This document shows positions 33,805 through 42,604 of a DNA stretch of 64,000 nucleotides, one piece after another. The position numbers and the translations under genes were made by a program. Below the pieces are notes generated by a model, which was given only the letters and a program-made list of their open reading frames with translations, was not told where the DNA came from and ran no database searches. The stretch's first letter is position 1, and every line of letters begins with the position of its first letter. The stretch is taken from the NCBI GenBank assembly GCA_036652035.1, contig JAVVWR010000003.1, positions 27,371 through 91,370 on the forward strand, read 5' to 3'. Source of the stretch: JAEZVV01 sp036652035 (lineage in GTDB: Bacteria > Pseudomonadota > Gammaproteobacteria > Burkholderiales > Burkholderiaceae_F).

Positions 33805-35718
33805 TTAATCGCCGATCGACAGCTGCAGCGCGCGCGTGCTGGGGCCGCGCGGCACGGGCTCGAGGCGGTAACGCAGCGCCACCACGGTGCCGCCCGAGGC
33901 GAGCGAATCGACGCTGAAGGTGGCGCCGATGCGGCCGGCGCGGGTGCGCATATTGGCCAGACCGCGGCCGCGGGTGCTCTCGGGTGGCAGGCCGCGGCCG
34001 TTGTCGGCGACGCGGATCGCCAGCCATTGCGTCAGTTCGTCGTGCTCGACCGCGAGGGTGACGCGCACGATGCTGGCGTGGCTGTGCTTGATCGCGTTGG
34101 TGAGCGCCTCCTGCACCACACGCAGGATCGGCAGCACCGCGTCGGAGACAATCTCAAGCTCGACCGGCAGATTGCGCGCATCCCATTGCAGCTCGATCCC
34201 CGAGGCCTTCAGGCGCGGGTCCATGCGAAAGCGCAGATTGCCGAGCGCGGCGAGCAGGTCGGCGTCTTCGGTGGCGAGGGTATCGATCGCCAGGCGCATG
34301 TCGTCGATCGATTCGCGCAAGACCTGGGCGACTTCTTCCTTGGTGATCGCGCCGCGCTCGACCAGCATCAGCGATGACAAGAGCTGCGAGCCAAGACCGT
34401 CGTGCATGTCCTGCATGATGCGCTGGCGCTCGTGGGCGCCAGCCTTGATCCGCTCGGACTCGCGCACCCGTTCGAAGTTGCGCTTCAAGAGGCGCTCGCG
34501 CTCCTCGATCCGGCTCTCGAGCTCGTGGTTGATGCGCTCGACATCGGTGAGCGAGGTGACAAAGCGGTCGATCAGCGCGGCCGCCACCGCAAAGAGCAGG
34601 ATCGGCACGGTGATGTTGAGCAGCGGCAGCTGGTCATACGGCAGGAGGCCGATGATCACCAGATAGTCGTGGGTCGCGGCGATGAGGGCGAGCAGGACGG
34701 CAACGGCGATCGCCTTGACCAGGCCGGTGCCGCGCCGCAAGGCCGTGACCACGCCCAGGCCGATGGTGCCGCTCAGGATCACCAGCAGCGTGCCTTGCCA
34801 GACGGCTCCGATCGTCAGTTCGAGGGATTCGCCACCGATCCAGTAGTTGAAGGGGCCGATCGCAGCCAGGGCCACGATCAGCACTTCCAGCCAGCGGCAG
34901 CGCCACTCGGACCAGCGCAGGGCGGCGATCGAGGCGAGCGCGACAAAGCCCGCGGTGCCGACGTAGTACGCGCTGCGGGTCCAGCCCTGCATGGCGTGCG
35001 GCACGGCCTCGAAAGCGAAATCGGCGTTGCGCAGAGCCCAGGCGCCGGTGGCGAGGCCGAGCAGGCCGTAGACGGTGTCGTTGCGGCGGCGCCACCACAG
35101 CGCGGTGAAACCGAGCGCAACCAGTATCACCAGCAGAGAAGCCACCCAGCGCAGGGTGTGGTTGACGAAGTAGTCGCGGGTGTAGCGGCGGGTCAGCTCG
35201 TCGCTGGCGCCGACCTCGACCGGCGCCAGTCCGTACACGCCGGAGCGAAACCGGGTGTGGATCAGGATCTCGTTGTGGCCGAGGCGCAGGAACTCGGGCG
35301 GCAGGGGCAGCAATTGCGGGCGGTGCCAGCGGACCTGGGTGCCGTGGCTGTCTTGCGGCACTTCGGCCACGACGTGGCCATTGAGGCGGATGACGCCGCC
35401 GGTGGGCAGCCGCGGCAGCAGCATTGACCAGACTTCTCGCGGCAGTTGCGGCAAGGCGAAGCTCAGACGCAGCCAGCGGCCGCGCAACTCCTCGCTTGAC
35501 GTGGTCCAGCGCAGCGGCAGCGCATGGCGTTGCCAGGCGGCGTCGCTGGGAGGCTCGGCTTGCCAGAGGGTGTCGATCAGATCAACCCGGTCAAGCGTGG
35601 TCGCGGCCAACAGTGGCGCTGCGACCAGCCATAGGGCGAGAGCGAGCAGAAGGCGGAATCGATCCGCCAGGCTCAAGCCGCGCAACCGCGCTGCGGTCGT
35701 GCTCGGGAGGCTCGCCAC
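33805..35718 (-). CDS. Sensor histidine kinase, 7TM-type with HisKA_3 domain
   Basis: A 637-residue membrane kinase. After a signal-like N-terminal hydrophobic segment (about 22-39) comes a beta-rich periplasmic region (about 40-180), then about seven hydrophobic segments (185-395), a coiled coil (400-430), the dimerisation/phosphoacceptor box RQRIMQDMHDGLGSQL with His439, and an HATPase with N box EALTNAIKHSHA and G box VADNGRGLPPESTRGRGLANM. This is the 7TMR-DISM plus NarX-like kinase arrangement. It starts with GTG 10 bases after the response-regulator stop, so the two are cotranscribed. The signal is unknown; its position next to the periplasmic reductase operon suggests an electron acceptor or its ligand. 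Confidence 0.9.
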   Translation of the reverse strand: MASLPSTTAARLRGLSLADRFRLLLALALWLVAAPLLAATTLDRVDLIDTLWQAEPPSDAAWQRHALPLRWTTSSEELRGRWLRLSFALPQLPREVWSMLLPRLPTGGVIRLNGHVVAEVPQDSHGTQVRWHRPQLLPLPPEFLRLGHNEILIHTRFRSGVYGLAPVEVGASDELTRRYTRDYFVNHTLRWVASLLVILVALGFTALWWRRRNDTVYGLLGLATGAWALRNADFAFEAVPHAMQGWTRSAYYVGTAGFVALASIAALRWSEWRCRWLEVLIVALAAIGPFNYWIGGESLELTIGAVWQGTLLVILSGTIGLGVVTALRRGTGLVKAIAVAVLLALIAATHDYLVIIGLLPYDQLPLLNITVPILLFAVAAALIDRFVTSLTDVERINHELESRIEERERLLKRNFERVRESERIKAGAHERQRIMQDMHDGLGSQLLSSLMLVERGAITKEEVAQVLRESIDDMRLAIDTLATEDADLLAALGNLRFRMDPRLKASGIELQWDARNLPVELEIVSDAVLPILRVVQEALTNAIKHSHASIVRVTLAVEHDELTQWLAIRVADNGRGLPPESTRGRGLANMRTRAGRIGATFSVDSLASGGTVVALRYRLEPVPRGPSTRALQLSIGD

Positions 35719-35728
35719 GGTGGGTGCC

Positions 35729-36400
35729 TTAGGCGCGCAGCAGTCCCATCTGCCCCGCTTCGTAGACCGCTTCGCCGCGCGAATGGACTTGCAGCTTGCG
35801 GTAGATCTTCTTGATGTGGGCGGTTACGGTGTGCGGTGAGATGCTCAGGATTTCGCCGATTTCGTTGAAGCTCATGCCCTTGGCCAGCAGTTGCAGGATC
35901 TCGGTTTCGCGCGCCGACAGGGGATTGGGTTCGGTGGGCGCGGAGGAGCGCGTGACCTGCGGGCTGATCCGGTTGCGGATCGCGCGCAGCACGCTGCGCG
36001 CGACCACCGGGCTGACCGGGCTGCCGCCCGCTCGCAGCAGGCGGATGCACGAGATCACGTCGGCCGGGGTCGAGTCCTTCAGGATGTAGCCGGTGGCGCC
36101 GGCTTCGATCGAACTGACCACATGCTGTTCGTCGCCAAAGACGGTGACGACCATGATGTCGACATCGGGTTGGCGCTCCGAGACTTGGCGGATCAGATCG
36201 ATGCCGGAGCCGTCGGGCAGGCCAAGGTCGATCAGCATCACGTCGAAGTATTCGCGCTCAATCAGGACGGCGGCGTCGCGCTTGTTGGCCGCGCTGCCGG
36301 CCAGTCGCATGCTGGGCTCGTCGTGGATGATGTTTTCGAAGCGGCGGCGGAACTCCGGCTCGTCTTCGATCACGATGATGGAAAGTTGGGCTTCACTCAT
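35729..36400 (-). CDS. NarL/FixJ family response regulator
   Basis: A 223-residue regulator with a receiver domain (1-120; acidic pair in IEDEP, phosphoacceptor Asp58 in MLIDLGLPDGSG, Thr/Lys switch in VVTVFG and YILKDSTP) and a LuxR-type HTH (about 155-223; LSARETEILQLLAKGMSFNEIGEILSISPHTVTAHIKKIYRKL). I chose the ATG at 36400 over one 16 codons upstream because receiver domains start close to this point. It forms an operon with the kinase. The likely target is the cytochrome/flavoprotein operon downstream. Confidence 0.94.
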   Translation of the reverse strand: MSEAQLSIIVIEDEPEFRRRFENIIHDEPSMRLAGSAANKRDAAVLIEREYFDVMLIDLGLPDGSGIDLIRQVSERQPDVDIMVVTVFGDEQHVVSSIEAGATGYILKDSTPADVISCIRLLRAGGSPVSPVVARSVLRAIRNRISPQVTRSSAPTEPNPLSARETEILQLLAKGMSFNEIGEILSISPHTVTAHIKKIYRKLQVHSRGEAVYEAGQMGLLRA

Positions 36401-36487
36401 GGCAGGATCCTCGGCCCTGGGGCCAGTTCCTCCATGATAGAGGCCCATCTTTCCTCGCCAACGGCGTTAAGGCCCTTAACTGTTGTT

Positions 36488-37120
36488 TCAAGGTGCCAAA
36501 CGTGCGCGAAGCCAAGTGGTTGAGTCAAGGGTATACGCAAGTCGGTCGTGCAGGCGGGACGGTCGGCCTTGCCAGAATTCGATCCGTTCCGGAATCACGC
36601 GATAGCCACCCCAGTGCGGCGGGCGTGCCGGATTGAGACCGTGGCGCATTCCCATCTCGGCGGCCTTGGCGAGCAGCCAGGCCTTGCCGCTGATTTTCTG
36701 GCTTTGCGGGCTGGCCCAGGCGCCCAGACGGCTGGGCAGCGGGCGGCTGCGGTAATACTCGTCGCTGTCGGCATCGCTCACGCGTTCGACGCGGCCGTTG
36801 ATCTCGACCTGACGCTCGAGTTCGGGCCAGAAAAAGAGCAGGGACGCTTGCGGGTTGGCAGCCAGATCCTCGCCTTTGCGGCTTAGATAGTTCGTATAAA
36901 AGACAAAACCGCGTTGGTCGAAGTCCTTGATCAACACGGTGCGGGCGCTGGGCCGGCCCGCCAGGTCGGCGGTGGCGAGCGTCATCGCATTGGCTTCGAG
37001 GACGTCGGACTTGAGCGCCTCTTCCCACCAGCGCGAGAACTGGCGGATCGGATTGGGATCGGACTGCTCTTCGTCGAGAGCGCCGCGCATGTAGTCGGTG
37101 CGGATATCAGCAATTTTCAT
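36488..37120 (-). CDS. pdxH: Pyridoxamine 5'-phosphate oxidase
   Basis: PdxH oxidises pyridoxine or pyridoxamine phosphate to pyridoxal 5'-phosphate with FMN. The 210-residue protein is full length, with DPNPIRQFSRWWEEAL, the FMN-binding SARTVLIKDFDQRGFVFYTNYLSRKG, ANPQASLLFFWPELERQVEI and the substrate-binding WGGYRVIPERIEFWQGRPSRLHDR near the C-terminus. It stands alone between the two-component operon and the ChaC-like gene. Confidence 0.97.
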   Translation of the reverse strand: MKIADIRTDYMRGALDEEQSDPNPIRQFSRWWEEALKSDVLEANAMTLATADLAGRPSARTVLIKDFDQRGFVFYTNYLSRKGEDLAANPQASLLFFWPELERQVEINGRVERVSDADSDEYYRSRPLPSRLGAWASPQSQKISGKAWLLAKAAEMGMRHGLNPARPPHWGGYRVIPERIEFWQGRPSRLHDRLAYTLDSTTWLRARLAP

Positions 37121-37164
37121 GTGGCAAGTCTAGGGCCGCCACGGGCGCGGTCTTCTGCCGGGCA

Positions 37165-37746
37165 TCAAGTCTGGCGCGCGAGCCGGGCGATGCGCTCGAG
37201 GTGGCGGTCATGCAAACCCTCGGCGCGCAGCGCAGCCACGGTCTGCTCGAGATACTCGAGGCTGCTGCCCTTCTCGCCGCGGGCGTGGCGCAGCACGGCG
37301 CCGAGCTCGGCGTCGCCCAGGCCGCCGCAATACAGCGGACTATGGCGGTCGATCACGAAGGCCAGGGCATCGAATTGGCCAGCGGCCCCGCGCACTCTCA
37401 GCCAGCGCGGCCGGTACGCGCCGAGAAACATCTCGCGTTGCCACAGCCGGGCGAACTGCTGTCGCACCGTGGCCGCGGGCAGACGGAAGGCCACGCCCGC
37501 GCAAGAGCCGCCGCGGTCGAGCCCGGCCACCAGGCCCGGAGACTCGGGCGTGCCACGGTAGGCAATCGAGCGCAGGCACAGCCGGCGGTGATAGCCGTGC
37601 ATCCGCACCGGAACGCGGGCGTCGAAGTCAAGCTCGGGGCGCCAGATGAGCGAGGCATAGCCGAACACCCACTGCGGCGAGCGACCGTCCCAGTGCGCCA
37701 GGGCGAGGTCGCACGAGGCCTGCAGGTCGGCGTCGGCCAGACGCAT
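37165..37746 (-). CDS. ChaC-like gamma-glutamylcyclotransferase
   Basis: Gamma-glutamylcyclotransferases of the ChaC type split glutathione to 5-oxoproline and Cys-Gly. The 193-residue protein has the N-terminal loop VFGYASLIWRPELDF (usual YGSL, here YASL), HGYHRRLCLRS, and the catalytic Glu in LWQREMFLGAY. GTPESPGLVAGLDRGGSCAGVAF is typical of the family. I chose the ATG at 37746, 7 bases after the stop of the MFS gene on the same strand; an open extension upstream overlaps that gene and is rejected. Confidence 0.9.
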   Translation of the reverse strand: MRLADADLQASCDLALAHWDGRSPQWVFGYASLIWRPELDFDARVPVRMHGYHRRLCLRSIAYRGTPESPGLVAGLDRGGSCAGVAFRLPAATVRQQFARLWQREMFLGAYRPRWLRVRGAAGQFDALAFVIDRHSPLYCGGLGDAELGAVLRHARGEKGSSLEYLEQTVAALRAEGLHDRHLERIARLARQT

Positions 37747-37753
37747 CGCGCTT

Positions 37754-38935
37754 TTAATCGAAGCGGTTGCGCTTGGCTGCGGCGGCGCTGCCGCCGCCCA
37801 ATAAAGCAGCCATCGCAAAGAAGACCGCGCCCGCGCCGATGACAGCGCCGGCGGCGCCAAACACCAGCGGCAGCGCGGTGTGGCTCGCGTTCATCAGCAT
37901 GGTGCGCAAGCCGAGCGCCTCGCCCACCCGGCCCGGCGGCGATTCGGCGTGCAGCAGCGAGAGCACGTTGGGCTGGGATGCGCCCAGACCCAGACCCAGA
38001 AGGAAGGCCACCGCAAGCAGCGGCACCAGTCCGGTAAAGAGCGGGAACAGCGCGTAGGCCAGGCCGGCGACCGCCAGCGCTGCGATCAGAACCTGCCACT
38101 CGTCAAAGTGCTGCGACAGCCAGGGCATGGCAAAGCGGATCACGAAGGTGGCGATGGCAAAGCTGCCCAGCAGCCAGCCGATTTCCGAGGCCGACAGGCC
38201 GATGGCGGTGCCGTAGACCGGCACCATGAAGGTCTGCAGGTCCCACGCCATCGAGACGATGGCGCTGGCGATCAGGATGTTGCGCACGCGTGGCGTGCCG
38301 AAAAGCTCGAACGCATTGCCACGCAGTACAGGCGCATCCGCGACGGTCCAGCGCGCGGGCAGGTGTTCGCGTAAATGCCATAGCAGCGCGGCGCCGATGG
38401 CCATGGCGGCGAAAGCCGCGACATAAGCCCAGCGAAAGCTGGCGTGGTCGATCAGGTAGCCGCTGGCCACCGGGCCGACCAGTCCGGAGACCGAGTAGCC
38501 CATCGCCAGCCAGGAAAACGAGGCGGCGCGCCGCGCCGGATCGGCCATGTGCCCCACCAGCTGGAGCGCGGTCATCTGCAGGTACATGAAGCCGGTGCCG
38601 GCCAGCACGCTCGAGACCAGCAAGGGCGCGATGTCGGCTACCGCATACGGAAACAGCGCCGGCAGCACGGCGCCGCCGCCCAGCAGTGCCAGGCCGAGCG
38701 TGAGCGGACGCTGCGGGCCGACCTTGTCGATCCAGCGACCGCCGCGAACGGCGAGCAGCATCGGCACCAGGGCGATCAGCGCCATCAAAACGCCGACGGT
38801 GAAGGTCGATGCCTTGTTGTCCAGGGCATAGAGCGAGGTGGTGACCCGCAGCGCGGCGAAAGCGGTGTGGGTGAGGACAACAAAGATGACGATGCGGGCC
38901 AGTGTCATGCAGCAGAGGCCGGCCGCGACCGCCAT
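37754..38935 (-). CDS. Major facilitator superfamily transporter
   Basis: This 393-residue inner-membrane protein has about 12 hydrophobic segments in two halves and the MFS loop RGGRWIDKVGPQRPLTLG between segments 2 and 3. It resembles drug/metabolite efflux members, with no ligand-specific motif I recognise. The following ChaC-like gene starts 7 bases after its stop, suggesting a two-gene operon; a link to glutathione breakdown products is possible but speculative. Confidence 0.88.
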   Translation of the reverse strand: MAVAAGLCCMTLARIVIFVVLTHTAFAALRVTTSLYALDNKASTFTVGVLMALIALVPMLLAVRGGRWIDKVGPQRPLTLGLALLGGGAVLPALFPYAVADIAPLLVSSVLAGTGFMYLQMTALQLVGHMADPARRAASFSWLAMGYSVSGLVGPVASGYLIDHASFRWAYVAAFAAMAIGAALLWHLREHLPARWTVADAPVLRGNAFELFGTPRVRNILIASAIVSMAWDLQTFMVPVYGTAIGLSASEIGWLLGSFAIATFVIRFAMPWLSQHFDEWQVLIAALAVAGLAYALFPLFTGLVPLLAVAFLLGLGLGASQPNVLSLLHAESPPGRVGEALGLRTMLMNASHTALPLVFGAAGAVIGAGAVFFAMAALLGGGSAAAAKRNRFD

Positions 38936-39332
38936 GTCCGATGCGCCGCGGGGGCGCAGGCAATGGCAGGGTCGAGGCCGAGGATTCCGGTCGGGTGAAG
39001 TTTGAGCGTCGCCGATGGCGGCGCGAGGGCCATGATCGGGATCGGAGCAAGCCCGCTTTGAAAGCGGCTGGCTTGCGCTTGCCGCATTCTCCGGACGGGC
39101 TCAGCAGAGGTCTTCGGTGCCGCCCCCATTGGCCCCCTGCGCTCTGCCGTCAAACGGGTTGGCAGCGAACGCGCGGCGGGGGCGATGGCGATGGCGAGGA
39201 TGGGGTCCAAGGCGAAGCAGGTCTTGATGCGATCGGTGGCGGCTCGCGTCGCGAGCTGGCAGACGAATCATGACACTGCGCGCGCCCGAGGGTGCTGGCA
39301 GGCACCCTCGCTACGCTCTCAAGACAAGGGTT
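38936..39332. other. Intergenic region without a supported gene
   Basis: About 400 bases between the MFS start and the stop of a Bug-type gene. Open frames exist on both strands but their translations are arginine/glycine-rich shadows with no family resemblance and no ribosome-binding site. Only a hairpin near its right end is visible. Confidence 0.6.
39287..39310 (-). terminator. Hairpin after Bug-type gene
   Basis: Perfect 9-bp stem CGAGGGTGC / GCACCCTCG starts 22 bases beyond the Bug gene stop on the minus strand. No T-run follows, so it may be a weak terminator. Confidence 0.5.
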
Positions 39333-40310
39333 TTATTGATCGAGCTTGATGCCCTGGCGTTTGACCAGGTCGATCATCTTGTCGCGTTCCTGTTCGATCT
39401 GGGCGCGGAACTCGGCCGGGCTGTTGGCAACCGGAGCGGCGCCCTGCAGCCGCAGCTTCTCTTTCATCTCTGGCGTGTTGAGCACTTTGGCGGCGGCTTG
39501 CTGGATCTTGCTCACCACCGCCTCGGGGGTGCCGGCCGGAGCGACCAGGCCGTACCAGGCCATGTCGTTGACCGGCGTCATTTTCAGCTCGGCAAAGGTT
39601 GGCACGTTGGGCAGGATGTCGAGCCGCTTGGGGGCGGCCACCGCCAGCGCGCGCAGCTTGCCGCTCTGGATGTGTGGCACCGACGAGGGCAGGTTGTCGA
39701 ACATGATTTCGACCTGACCGGCGAGCACGTCGTTCAAGGCCGGGCCGGCGCCGCGATACGGGATGTGGGCGATGAAGGTTCCCGTCGTGAGCTTGAAGAG
39801 CTCGCCCATCATGTGGCCAATGCCGCAGGTGCCCGAGGTCGCAAATGACAGCTTGCCGGGCTGGCTCTTCAACAGGGAAACAAACTCGCCCATGTCCTTG
39901 GCGCCGACCTTGCCGGGATTGACCACCACCACGTTGGGAACCGCGGCCAGGTTGGTGATCGGCTTGAAGTCGCGCAGCGAGTCGTAGGGCAGCTTGGGGT
40001 TGCAGGCCGGATTGACGGCCATGGTCGAGACCGTGGCGATGCCCAGCGTATGGCCGTCGGGCGTGGCCTTGGCAACCTCGAGCGCGCCGATCGCGCCACC
40101 GCCACCGCCACGGTTTTCCACCACCACCGGCTGGCCGAGCTGCTTGCCGAGTTGATCGGCGACGAGCCGCCCGACGATGTCGGTGGTGCCTCCGGGCGGG
40201 AAAGGAATGATCAGGCGGATCGGTTTGGTCGGATAGGCCTGGGCGGCGGCGAGCGCCGGCAACGCTCCCAGGGCGAGAGCCGCGGCGACGCGGCGCAGAA
40301 ACAATGACAT
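39333..40310 (-). CDS. Bug/TctC family solute-binding protein
   Basis: A second Bug-type periplasmic binding protein of 325 residues, with signal peptide (ending LAAAQA), YPTKPIRLIIPFPPGGTTDIVGR, VENRGGGGGAIGALEVAKA, HIPYRGAGPALNDVLAGQ and GLVAPAGTPEAVVSKIQ. AAGGAGA with a 5-base spacer precedes the ATG at 40310. Like most Bug genes it is isolated from any permease. A cysteine pair (in NPACNPK and GTCGIG) could form a disulfide. Ligand unknown. Confidence 0.93.
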   Translation of the reverse strand: MSLFLRRVAAALALGALPALAAAQAYPTKPIRLIIPFPPGGTTDIVGRLVADQLGKQLGQPVVVENRGGGGGAIGALEVAKATPDGHTLGIATVSTMAVNPACNPKLPYDSLRDFKPITNLAAVPNVVVVNPGKVGAKDMGEFVSLLKSQPGKLSFATSGTCGIGHMMGELFKLTTGTFIAHIPYRGAGPALNDVLAGQVEIMFDNLPSSVPHIQSGKLRALAVAAPKRLDILPNVPTFAELKMTPVNDMAWYGLVAPAGTPEAVVSKIQQAAAKVLNTPEMKEKLRLQGAAPVANSPAEFRAQIEQERDKMIDLVKRQGIKLDQ

Positions 40311-40411
40311 GGAGTCTCCTTGCGGTTGTTGCACGACGCTTCGGCGAGTGTCGTTGCTGGCAAGAATAGCGGGATTTCCCGCATGTCTTTGGTGCCTGCG
40401 TTCACGAACGA

Positions 40412-40435
40412 AACAGGGCGCGCAGGCGCCCTGTT
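40412..40435 (-). terminator. Probable terminator of tandem UspA gene
   Basis: Stem AACAGGGCGC / GCGCCCTGTT with 4-base loop, followed on the minus strand by TTCGTTC, 30 bases after the stop. Its sequence resembles the terminator at 17825-17854. Confidence 0.7.
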
Positions 40436-40464
40436 GTTCTGCCGGCGGGGAGGCCGCGTGCGGC

Positions 40465-41364
40465 TCAGGCCTCGCGGATCAGGAGCAAGGGCACATCGCC
40501 TTGAGCGGCAACTCGGTTGGCAGTCGATCCCATCACGGCGGCCTTGAAGGCGCCGTAGCCATGCGAGCCCAACACCAGGACGTCGAGTTTTTTCTTCTTG
40601 GCATACGCGGCGATTTCGTCGCCGGCGTTGCCGACCAGGCAGACTTCCTGCGGCGTCACGCCGGCTTTGGCAAAGAGCGCTCGCAGGGGCTGGATCGCGG
40701 CGTTGAACTCTTTCTTCTGCAGTTCCAGCACCTCGGCTTCGGAGAGCGCGGGCAAGGCCATGCCCGCCATGTCCGGCATGATCGCGCCGGCGTAATCCGA
40801 TGCCACATGGATCAGGCTGAACTGCGCGCCGGCGCCAAACAGGCCGCGGTGCTTGAGCGCGTAACGCACGGCGGCACGACCGAACTTGCTGCCGTCAACG
40901 GCGATCCCGACCTTGAGCGCATCGCCCGCGGGCGCAGCCTTGGTGCGCAGGATCAGCATCGGTTTCTTGGTCTGGGCGAGTACCGCATTGGTGACCGAGC
41001 CCAGCAGCAAGCCCTTGAGCGCCGAGCGACCGTGGGAGCCCATCACGATCAGGTCAACGTCCTGGCCGTCGGCCACCTCGGCGACTTTCTCGGCGGGGTT
41101 GCCCACCACATGGCGTGCGATCGCGTCGACGCCGGCCTTGGTCAGCTTGGCCGCGGCCGGGCGCAGCGCTTTCTTGGCCTCGTCGTCGTAATAGCTGGCG
41201 ATGACTTCCTTGCCGACCACGCGGGCGGCGCGCTGCGGCACCGGAACCTGAACGTTGAGCAGCTCGATGTGCGGTTCGGCGCCGATCAAGGTGGAGCGGC
41301 TGGCGACGAAGTCGACGGCGTTGGCGCTGTACGGGCTGCCATCGACGGGGACGAGAATTTTCAT
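40465..41364 (-). CDS. Universal stress protein with two UspA domains
   Basis: A 299-residue cytoplasmic protein built from two UspA domains (about 1-145 and 155-299). The first has MKILVPVDGSPYSANAV and the ATP-binding loop VMGSHGRSALKGLLLGSVTNAVL; the second has VGIAVDGSKFGRAAVRYAL and VLGSHGYGAFKAAVMGSTANRV, so both keep the G-2x-G-9x-G(S/T) nucleotide motif. Such proteins are typically induced by oxygen limitation, stationary phase or stress. It has its own terminator and appears monocistronic. Confidence 0.95.
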   Translation of the reverse strand: MKILVPVDGSPYSANAVDFVASRSTLIGAEPHIELLNVQVPVPQRAARVVGKEVIASYYDDEAKKALRPAAAKLTKAGVDAIARHVVGNPAEKVAEVADGQDVDLIVMGSHGRSALKGLLLGSVTNAVLAQTKKPMLILRTKAAPAGDALKVGIAVDGSKFGRAAVRYALKHRGLFGAGAQFSLIHVASDYAGAIMPDMAGMALPALSEAEVLELQKKEFNAAIQPLRALFAKAGVTPQEVCLVGNAGDEIAAYAKKKKLDVLVLGSHGYGAFKAAVMGSTANRVAAQGDVPLLLIREA

Positions 41365-41433
41365 GGGGCTCCCTCCTATGGAATGATCGTCTGAAGTCTA
41401 GAGCAGGCTTGGGCGCGTGACCTGAGCGGCAAC

Positions 41434-41461
41434 AAAAAGCCGCTCGATGAAAGGAGCGGCT
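41434..41461 (-). terminator. Rho-independent terminator of DUF2892 gene
   Basis: Minus-strand 8-bp stem AGCCGCTC / GAGCGGCT followed by TTTTTG, 24 bases after the stop. Confidence 0.85.
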
Positions 41462-41485
41462 GGGGTCAACGGCCTGGGTGCGGGC

Positions 41486-41689
41486 CTATTTCGCCGACGC
41501 CTTAAGTGGACAGGTGTTCAGGCCAATCAGGCTGTAGAGCGGGCAGGTGCGGGTCAGGCCGGTGATGATGGGCACGATGCCGATCCAGCCCCAGGCGCTG
41601 AGGATGCCGAGCGCGGTCAGCGCCACGAGCAGGGCGCCGATGCTGATGCGCAGTACGCGGTCAACACCGCCGACATTGGTCTTGAACAT
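41486..41689 (-). CDS. DUF2892 small membrane protein
   Basis: A 67-residue protein with the DUF2892 start (MFKTNVGGVDRVLRISIGALLVA), two membrane segments (about 13-30 and 33-46) and conserved Cys49 and Cys60 in RTCPLYSLIGLNTCPL. DUF2892 proteins are often linked to rhodaneses and sulfur/sulfide metabolism. It is 81 bases downstream of a Crp-family regulator gene on the same strand and may be its target. A longer start 15 codons upstream is rejected because the family begins at MFKTN. Confidence 0.88.
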   Translation of the reverse strand: MFKTNVGGVDRVLRISIGALLVALTALGILSAWGWIGIVPIITGLTRTCPLYSLIGLNTCPLKASAK

Positions 41690-41770
41690 GGTGGCTCCGG
41701 AAAAGGGCGCACCCAATCGCGCCCATCCGCTCAATCTAGCGCGAGCGGAGCGTTCGCTCAGTGACCGCGC

Positions 41771-42460
41771 TCACCGGTCCTGGAGCGGTTCACCGGCGGC
41801 GACCCGGCGCAATAGGGCGGGTTCGAGCAGCTCGATCTCGCCGCGGCCCAGGCGCAGCCAACTCTGGATCTCGAACTGCTTGAGCAGGCGACTGACCGAT
41901 TCGCGCGAGGCGCCAAGTTCGGTCGCGAGGTCCTGGTGCGAGAGCGCCAGCTTCTGCCCGCGCCCGAGCAGTGCGGCGGCCAGGCGCCGGTCAAGGCGCT
42001 GAAAGCCGACCGATTCGACCAGTTCGATCAACTGCATCATGCGATCGCCGAAGGTGGCGAAGATTTCCTCGCGGAACGGACGGTGCTCGGCCACCAGACG
42101 GTCGAAGGCCTCGCGCGGCAGGACCACCAGATCGACGTCGGTGAGGCATTCGCCGCGCGCGCCATAAGGCAGGTTGCCCAGCAGGCAGCTGGTCGAGATC
42201 ACGCAGCTCTCGCCGTCGGCGACGTCATAGAGCGCGACCTCGCGGCCGGACTCGAGCAGTTTCGACACTCTCACCTTGCCGCTGATGATGATGGGAAAGC
42301 CGATGCACTCATCGGTTTCGCCAAATACGGGGGATCCCGCCGGCAGTCGCACCCGGCGCACCTGGCGCGCGATGTCGTCGCTCAAAGGAGCGGGCAGGAC
42401 GGCCAGCGCCGGCAGGGCGTGCCGTAGCGCTTCGAGCGCGGCGAGAGAAGTGCTGTGCAT
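41771..42460 (-). CDS. Crp/Fnr family transcriptional regulator with central cysteines
   Basis: This 229-residue protein has a cyclic-nucleotide-binding-like domain (about 20-130) and a C-terminal winged HTH with ELGASRESVSRLLKQFE (about 178-195). Cysteines sit at 52, 86, 92 and 105 (DGESCVISTSCLLGN), not in the FNR N-terminal arrangement, and the cAMP-pocket Arg/Glu pattern is not evident. It is therefore neither Crp nor FNR proper; thiol chemistry, heme or another ligand is possible. It precedes the DUF2892 gene and is divergent from tcdA across an AT-rich stretch (42488-42530). Confidence 0.88.
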   Translation of the reverse strand: MHSTSLAALEALRHALPALAVLPAPLSDDIARQVRRVRLPAGSPVFGETDECIGFPIIISGKVRVSKLLESGREVALYDVADGESCVISTSCLLGNLPYGARGECLTDVDLVVLPREAFDRLVAEHRPFREEIFATFGDRMMQLIELVESVGFQRLDRRLAAALLGRGQKLALSHQDLATELGASRESVSRLLKQFEIQSWLRLGRGEIELLEPALLRRVAAGEPLQDR

Positions 42461-42604
42461 GATGGGGTGTCGATGGGCTCGGGATCCTCATTATGGGCGT
42501 TACTACGGATTGACTTATATATGGGGTAAACAAGGGGTTGGCGGGGTGCGATGCCGGCGCCAACCCGTGGTGATGGCGTCGTTCGCCGTCTCTAGAATGG
42601 CGCT

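Noticed and set aside
38902..39273. Possible small gene in the 400-base intergenic region
   Set aside because: Arg/Gly-rich translation, no ribosome-binding site, overlaps the MFS start, and no recognisable domain.
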